DNA from: Acheta domesticus | Lineage: Eukaryota; Arthropoda; Insecta; Orthoptera; Gryllidae | Direction of reading: 5' to 3' | DNA: 64,000 bases | Assembly (NCBI GenBank): GCA_031308135.1 | Contig: JAHLJT010000631.1 | Span: 191,536,955-191,600,954, forward strand | Part shown: positions 58,300 to 64,000 of the stretch, in pieces | Numbering within the stretch: the first letter of the stretch is position 1 | How the letters are laid out: each line of letters opens with the position of its first letter | Made by a program: the position numbers and the translations under genes | The notes under the pieces: generated by a model | Seen by the model: only the letters and a program-made list of their open reading frames with translations | Told to the model about the DNA's origin: nothing | Database searches by the model: none

Positions 58300-58896
58300 T
58301 GGTCGGCTACCATGCATGTAGCGTTCGGTGGTGTTTCATGTTTTGAGAGTGGCCATACAGGTTTTGTGCGTGTTCAAATGGAAATTGATATTGTTTGCGA
58401 TTGTGCTTACTGTGTATTATTAATTATCGCGCTTTATGTGGTTGTTGTTTTCAGCAGAACTTATTATGTGCCGGGCGTTTCTGTATGTGCATGAAAGTAA
58501 CTAAGTTAGGTTATGTAGTTAAAGTCGGAGATCTCACAGTGCCGGTAAAATTATACAAACTTCTTCGTGACGCATATTTAGAATATCTAGCCATGTTGTT
58601 ATTAATGAATAATCGTTTTGTATTTTACAGAAAATGCTTTGTATAATTTGAATACTTTTTATTTCAATCAAGAGCGGATTCGATCGAGAACCGTGTATAC
58701 CTTGTAGGTGTATGTTTCCTATTATACGCTTTTAGTATTTACATTTTTTATATCCATGTTTCAATGAGATTACAAAAGTATTTGTGTCGTTTACGAACAT
58801 TTAAAAAACGTACCTAAAAGAACGACTATGAATATTATTTGTTTATGTAAATTTCAACTTGAAATACTTAAGGTAGGCAACAACTAGAAGTTTGAT
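58300..58896 (+). other. Possible transcribed DNA, no gene confirmed
   Basis: A frame at 58159-58494 (111 codons) includes a hydrophobic run, CVLLIIALYVVVVF, that could be a membrane segment, but it starts inside the repeated module and has no known domain. I do not call it a gene. Confidence 0.2.
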
Positions 58897-59170
58897 TTAA
58901 TTTGATGTATTTGCTCAGAAAATAGTGAAAACTGTATACGACGTATGGGTGTGAAGATTATTTCCGCACGTTTTCTGAAGTTCCACAATCCCTTCCCAAA
59001 GTTTAACTACAAGTACGATGGTTGAAAGACGAAGAAAATATAAAAAAGACATAATAATAAAATTTAAAAAAGCGCGAAATTAGCAACATTTGTAAAAACT
59101 AGATATTTCTTTCCCGAGTTATATAAAAAAACTTGCAACGGTAAACGAAATGCAGATACAATTTTTCAGC
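58897..59170 (+). repeat. Dispersed repeat, relative of 20212-20400
   Basis: Shares GTATACGACGTATGGG and TTTCCCGAGTTATATAAA with 20212-20400. About 80 bases at 58988-59075 are unique to this copy. Confidence 0.65.
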
Positions 59171-59639
59171 ATTGCTAACAAAATAGTAACTCACCCTCAG
59201 CTCTTCTCCTACCAATATAAGCAAAAGGTGTGTTCAACAAAACGTGCGCATAGTGAAGCTACATTTACGTCCAGAAGAAAAACAAGTGGCCATCTCAGCA
59301 TTTCCTCAATGGATCAGGGAAACTGGACAAAAAAACCGATTGAGATGGGGGTCATTGACCAGGAAGCTAAAGTACATTACTTGTTACAGGGGTTCTTTTT
59401 ACTTTCCCGTATACGTACGTATACACGGAGTGATATACGTAGTATAGGGAAAGTTATGTAATGCTGCGCGAAAAAATGGCCAATTTTCAGCGGAAAAAAA
59501 TTAATTGCCGGGCCGTGAAAACGAATAAGTGGATAAAACCAGTTGCTAAATTAAGAAAAAAAAATCCCCTAACACGTGGTGTGGTCAAAATCCATGATTT
59601 GTTGCTTCTTTATACTTAAAAATCGATTGACGGCATTCC

Positions 59640-59682
59640 GTCAGTCTGTCCGTCCATCCGTCTGTCCGTCTGTCCGTCTGTG
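59640..59682. repeat. TCTG/TCCG short tandem repeat
   Basis: Interrupted repeats of GTCTGTCCGTC, a common insect repeat motif. Confidence 0.85.
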
Positions 59683-59831
59683 GTCAACGCTAGCGCCTAA
59701 ACCGTTCGGTCGATTTTCTTCAAAATTGATATTCCCCAGTCGATCTGATTCCAGTCAAAGCTTTGTGATTTTGAAAAAGATTCTTTAAAATTTGGGGGTA
59801 CTTTATATGAAGCCCCCCGGGGATTTTCAAC

Positions 59832-61030
59832 ATTTTCTCAAAAACGGCTCCAAATTTTTTCTTTAAATTTATTGTATGAATAGAGGAAAATACACTTTTT
59901 AACATGGCATAGGTCCGATTTTCACGTACAGCTCTGAATTTTCGAAAATTCTGAAAGTTCGAATTTTTTTCGGCGTCTTTCTCCAACTACAAAATTGAAG
60001 ATAGAGATTTTTTCTTCAAATAAAATTTGTTCTGCATATTGAGTTCTTTAATAAAGATCATGTAAATGTTTTTCACAATTTGGGTAGTTTTCGTGCAATA
60101 TTGCGTGCAATATGTGCAATTTTAAAAATTACAAAACAAAATTTTCTCAAAAACGGCTCCACATTTTTTCTTTAAACTTTTGGTAGGGATAGTGGTAAAT
60201 ATACTCTATCAATGACAAAAAAGCCATTTTGGTCTATCGGTTGGTTTTTTCAAAAATTACAAAAATGTAAATTTTTTTACTTGTCTCTCACGTCGTTAAT
60301 ATTTACATTATCGGCGATTTTTTTACATTATTATATTTACGAGTGTATATGCTTTAAATAATGTCAAGTAAAGTTTCTCGAAAACACTACCGTTTTCTGT
60401 GAAAAGTAGCTCAAATTTCGGCATTTTCAGAAATGCTCAAACGTCATTTTCTCGTATATGGCTGCAATTTTTTTCTTGAAACTTTTGTAACGGATAGTGC
60501 TAATTACACTCATTAGTATAGCATGAAGTTTATTGTGAGTTTTTTTTGTTTTTTTCAAAAATTATATAAATGTAAATTTTTTGAAAGATCTCTCACATCT
60601 TTAATATGCCCATTATCCGCAATTTGTAAAGATGATTATATTTGTGAGTGTAAGTGCTTCAAATAACTTCAAATAAAGTATTTTGAAAACTCAAAAATTT
60701 TCTGTGAAAATGAGCTTCAAATTTCGCATTTTTAGTAGCGCTAAAACGCCATTTTCTCTTAAACGGCACATAATTTTTAAAAGAAAATTGCCATTTACGG
60801 CTAGGTTTTTGTGTTCTTTCATATTCTAATATTAATGTTTCTGTTCTACCAATAGGAAACCGAAAAATTAAGAAAATGACAAAAAAATGTACTTTTGGCG
60901 ATGATAGATGGTAGCTGGCAAGAAAGAGTGTGTGGCAATTCCGAATATTGACAAATAAATATATAAAATAAATACGGCCATGCTTAATTTTTTCAAAATA
61001 CGAGTAGTTTTTCTTTAATTTTGTGACCAA
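59832..61030. repeat. Degenerate tandem repeat with about 305-bp period, four units
   Basis: ATTTTCTC recurs at 59832, 60141, 60446 and 60751, spacings of 309, 305 and 305. Each is followed by a variant of AAAAACGGCTCCAAATTTTT. Further into the unit, a TTTTTTCAAAAATTACAAAAATG block, an ATTATATTTACGAGTGT block and a TTTTCTGTGAAAA block also recur. The last unit is incomplete. No protein is encoded. Confidence 0.8.
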
Positions 61031-62070
61031 CGTAATAGGCCGCTGTAAATTTACTGTGCTTTGGACAGCTGGATGCGTCGTAAATTAGAATGTGCAATTT
61101 TGTATATTATTTCTTTTTTCGTTTCTTACATTCGAACTTTGTTATAGACTTACACATTAATATTTTAGAAATTGTTTATTTTGAAATATTTGAAATAAGT
61201 AAAAATAATTAATAGCTCTCAGAATAGCGACAATGCAGGGTCTGCAACAATGGAATTCACTTTGCGATCGCGAATATCTGTGAATTATTGTCATTGTTGT
61301 GACCTAATGGAGCTGTATGAAAAGGAGTTATAATTGTCTAATTTATGTTGATATTTGCAGGCAAATATTTAGTTTTGCACCAAATGCTGTACCATTTGTA
61401 GTGAGTAGAGAATTTGTTGCATGGTTTTAAAATACTCTTCCCTAATCATGGCCCCAATGGAAGGCATTTCTATAATTCCAGGGTATTCTTTTTCCAATAC
61501 AGGGTTACAAAACTTTTGTATTCTATTTTTGTGAAGTTGTAGAATTCACATAGTTCTGACAACACTGCAATGGAAATAGTGAGTTCCAAGCGAAGATGTT
61601 AGTAGCGCATAAAGTGCAATATTACAGTACTACTTAGCTGTTTTCTCTAATACGGGAAAGTAAGTGCTGTTGTAGCACCACTAGTTTTAAAATTATACAA
61701 TTTAAATGTAAAGTAATTCACTACATATATCATTGTTTTGTTGAAATGAACATTATTTTTATTTTTGATGGTCAGTATAGTCTCTAATTATATAGAAACA
61801 GTTATGCAGCAGACAAAATTTTACTTTTAACTTAAACTTGTTTACCGACTTTAATTGTTTAATAACATCTGACAATGCGTTGTAAAGTAACGTACATATA
61901 TGTAGATTTCTTGTAATAAGTGGTTGATATTGACACTTGATGAACGTGATTTTTACGACGTGTGTTGTAATTATAAATATCAGTATTACGTGAAAATATG
62001 TTCCCACCGTTAAGTAAGTCAGTTTTGACAAAGATTACAGATTCGTAAATAAATAGGCACTGTTGATACA
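61031..62070. other. AT-rich intergenic DNA
   Basis: Nothing recognised. Confidence 0.4.
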
Positions 62071-62760
62071 TTGTACTGGCCTTGGGACATCCGCAAGGCC
62101 TGATTGCGGATGATTGAAAGATTTAATTTCCTCAAAATGAATAATGATAGTCCATTTTGTAGAGTCTTAGTCAATTGTACATTGCCGAAAGATGCGCAGT
62201 TTGTTAGCCAAATTGTCTCCACTTGCCTCCCAAAACAAACCACGTTTGGCGAGGCCGCCGGAGCCTGGAGGACTTTCGACTACCGTGATCACGTGACTCA
62301 AAACTATGACGTATGCTTCGGGGCCTGAGTGAAGCTGGCCTTGAGTCGGAGTGAGAGTAGATCATGTGATCAGTCGGTCATGTGACCGAATCTATATAAG
62401 GTGAGGTAAGGGCATATTAGCCAGGATACATTTGCGGCACGGAGCCGAGTGGTATCTTCATTAAGTGCTCACGCACTGCGCTCCAGGGCGAGCGGCCGGA
62501 CGTGTCCGAGGGAGACGTCAGTCTCGCATTTAGCGACGCGGTCAAGCGTTCGCTGTTTCTTGCGGTCAAGCAAGGGCGAGTGGGGACTCGCAAGGCAGTC
62601 GCGGGTGGCGGCTAAGATAAGCTGTACTCAGGAGGGTTCCGTAAAGCACGGATAAAGTAAATGAACTTGTGCAACATTGTATATATTTCTTTAGTTATTA
62701 ATAAACTTGTTTTTTTACGAATCCTTCGTGTCTGTGTCTGAGTAATTAAACAACGCCACA
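62070..62760 (+). mobile_element. Possible LTR (solo or 5' LTR remnant)
   Basis: The arrangement is U3-like DNA with the promoter at 62289-62400, an R/U5-like part with AATAAA at 62700-62705 and a T/GT-rich tail, and an end near AACGCCACA. TGGTAGAAG at 62766-62774 resembles the start of an initiator-Met tRNA primer-binding site (TGGTAGCAG). The 5' edge is not certain and no target duplication was found. A host gene promoter and first exon is the alternative. Confidence 0.4.
62289..62400 (+). promoter_or_regulatory. Candidate promoter: three TCAYGTGA sites and a TATA box
   Basis: TCACGTGA (62289-62296), TCATGTGA (62362-62369) and TCATGTGA (62378-62385) lie upstream of TATATAAG (62393-62400). 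TCAYGTGA is the extended E-box bound by MiT/TFE-type and related bHLH-zip factors. Motifs are seen directly; function is inference. Confidence 0.5.
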
Positions 62761-62775
62761 GTATGTGGTAGAAGA

Positions 62776-63549
62776 TTGAAATTTCGAAAATTAAAGTTTG
62801 AATATCCCGCGCTTTGACTGCGGAATTCCTAGGTTTTTTCGAAAGATAGCTAAATAGTTCATAAGCCGCAATATTATAAGTTCACGTAACTGTCTAAATT
62901 ATCCTAGTACCGCTTGTTATATTTTTGTATGGAAAAGTAGGCTACTTTGCTCTCCATCTCGTTGAGACATCTCACATGTGATTTATGTTAATGTTCTCAC
63001 GGAAGATTGTTAAAATTGACTAAATTAGCTAGTTTAGTTCTAATGTTTAACTTGAATATGTTTTAGTTTTGATAATGGAAGTGTATTAATGCCGATTACA
63101 TTTTTTAATCCTATATCGTCTCCTATGTTATTTCAGAAGCAAACCTACCCTTTGCGGCTCTCATGCGCAACCAATCTTTATAAATGAGGTCTCTAAAGAA
63201 AGAGAATTTCACGAAGACGTGACTTTGACTTTAAACATATGCAATCCGCAACGCATATGAGGCCTACGCTACTTTGCAAAATATGATTATTTGACGCTCT
63301 AATAGTTCTTAACATACAAAATTACTGTTTGTTTCGTTTAATTTTTTGATATGTGTATTTTATTCATCTGTAAATTACTTTCTCAAAAATTAAATATTTC
63401 ATTAAAAAATTTTAAAAAACGAAAATTTTTTTATGAACTCTCTAGATTAAAATTTGAAAAATAGGCATATTTCTTGTTCAATTTTTTACAAAACATAACA
63501 AGAAAAAAAGTAGGCACTCAACACGTATAGATAAAAAAATCAATTGTAA
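62776..63549. other. AT-rich intergenic DNA
   Basis: If an LTR element lies upstream, its internal coding part is not here: no gag, protease, RT or integrase motif is visible. Confidence 0.4.
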
Positions 63550-63846
63550 TTATGGTATTCGGGCGCGTGGTTCCTGCCCCTGCCCTAACGAATTGTGTTC
63601 GATAAGTCTTAAATACTCATGCCGACGAACAATAAAAATAATGGCCCTCTGCCTGATTTGGGTTTCAAGAAACATTAGTAAATCTTTGTTCACTCTTTCC
63701 CCAGAAGGGATAGGTGACAGGAAAACGAATGCTTTATCTCGTGTCAGCAAAACGAATTTTACTGCAGAGTCCCTTTGCGTCCTAGGGACGGGGGTGCCCT
63801 CCTGACCTTGCTCGTGAAATACAATCGACCACTTCTCAAGAGACAT
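63550..63846 (-). other. Unrecognised 98-codon frame with protein-like composition
   Basis: The frame starts MSLEKWSIVFHEQ and includes DSAVKFVLLTRDKAFVFLSP and RQRAIIFIVRRHEYLRLIEH. The composition is balanced rather than repeat-like and the frame is closed at both ends. I recognise no domain. It could be a small gene, an exon or a transposon remnant. Confidence 0.2.
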
Positions 63847-64000
63847 GGTAAAATTTTCTCAACATTAGTCGCAATACGCAATACTTATGAAGACAAGAAT
63901 GCTAGTATTTGTTCTGTGTATCGTGTATACACTGCGCAACATGAGTGGCGATCAGCGTATGAGATAGATGAATCAATCCATTTAAACTTTCTGATCACGA

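Overview
This is a eukaryotic, almost certainly insect, intergenic window. It holds decayed Tc1/mariner, Jockey-group and I-group (RNase H-bearing) retroelements, tRNA-derived SINE copies with target-site duplications, abundant (CT)n, (TA)n and GC-rich simple repeats, and a broken copy of what looks like an uncharacterised arthropod multicopy gene. I see no bacterial operon, rRNA gene, confident tRNA gene or CRISPR array. Order-level placement is not possible by eye; a polyneopteran-type, repeat-rich genome is only a guess. I found no intact host gene that I can name.

Layout. 1-1217 is plain AT-rich DNA. 1218-2914 is a complete but dead Tc1-like transposon. 2917-14882 is mostly unannotated, with a GC-rich island (4230-4520), a truncated SINE, microsatellites, an inverted-repeat hairpin (9862-10008) and a 31-bp-arm hairpin (13407-13498). 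14883-16310 is a 5'-truncated Jockey-group relic with a 14-bp target-site duplication. 17510-18346 may be a TTAA-flanked element.

20149-30292 and 31293-41445 are near-identical copies of one 10.1-kb segment, separated by exactly 1000 N. The left contig stops at the last base of the shared segment and the right contig starts at its first base. That is the signature of two overlapping contigs scaffolded without merging, so this is very probably an assembly artefact and the locus exists once. Inside the segment are a reversed SINE fragment, GC-rich minisatellites and a full-length 5.4-kb I-group non-LTR retrotransposon on the minus strand, with an 11-bp target-site duplication. Its ORF1 (CCHC knuckle) and ORF2 (endonuclease, reverse transcriptase, RNase H, C-terminal zinc motif) are best read in the right copy.

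43.8-47.2 kb is GC-rich and minisatellite-laden (36-bp, 8-bp and about 20-bp units); the long ORFs there are repeat artefacts. 47157-47976 is a fold-back element with nested inverted repeats. 49086-49652 is the broken arthropod-family gene. 51.6-53.4 kb is a GC-rich block with a 170-183 bp tandem repeat. 54075-54607 and 56425-56943 are two full-length SINE copies. 58-62.8 kb carries an inverted promoter-like module, four units of a roughly 305-bp tandem repeat, and an LTR-like region with three TCAYGTGA sites, a TATA box, a polyadenylation signal and a primer-binding-site-like motif.

The most useful results are the false duplication, the SINE family, the fold-back element, the E-box/TATA cluster and the 305-bp satellite.
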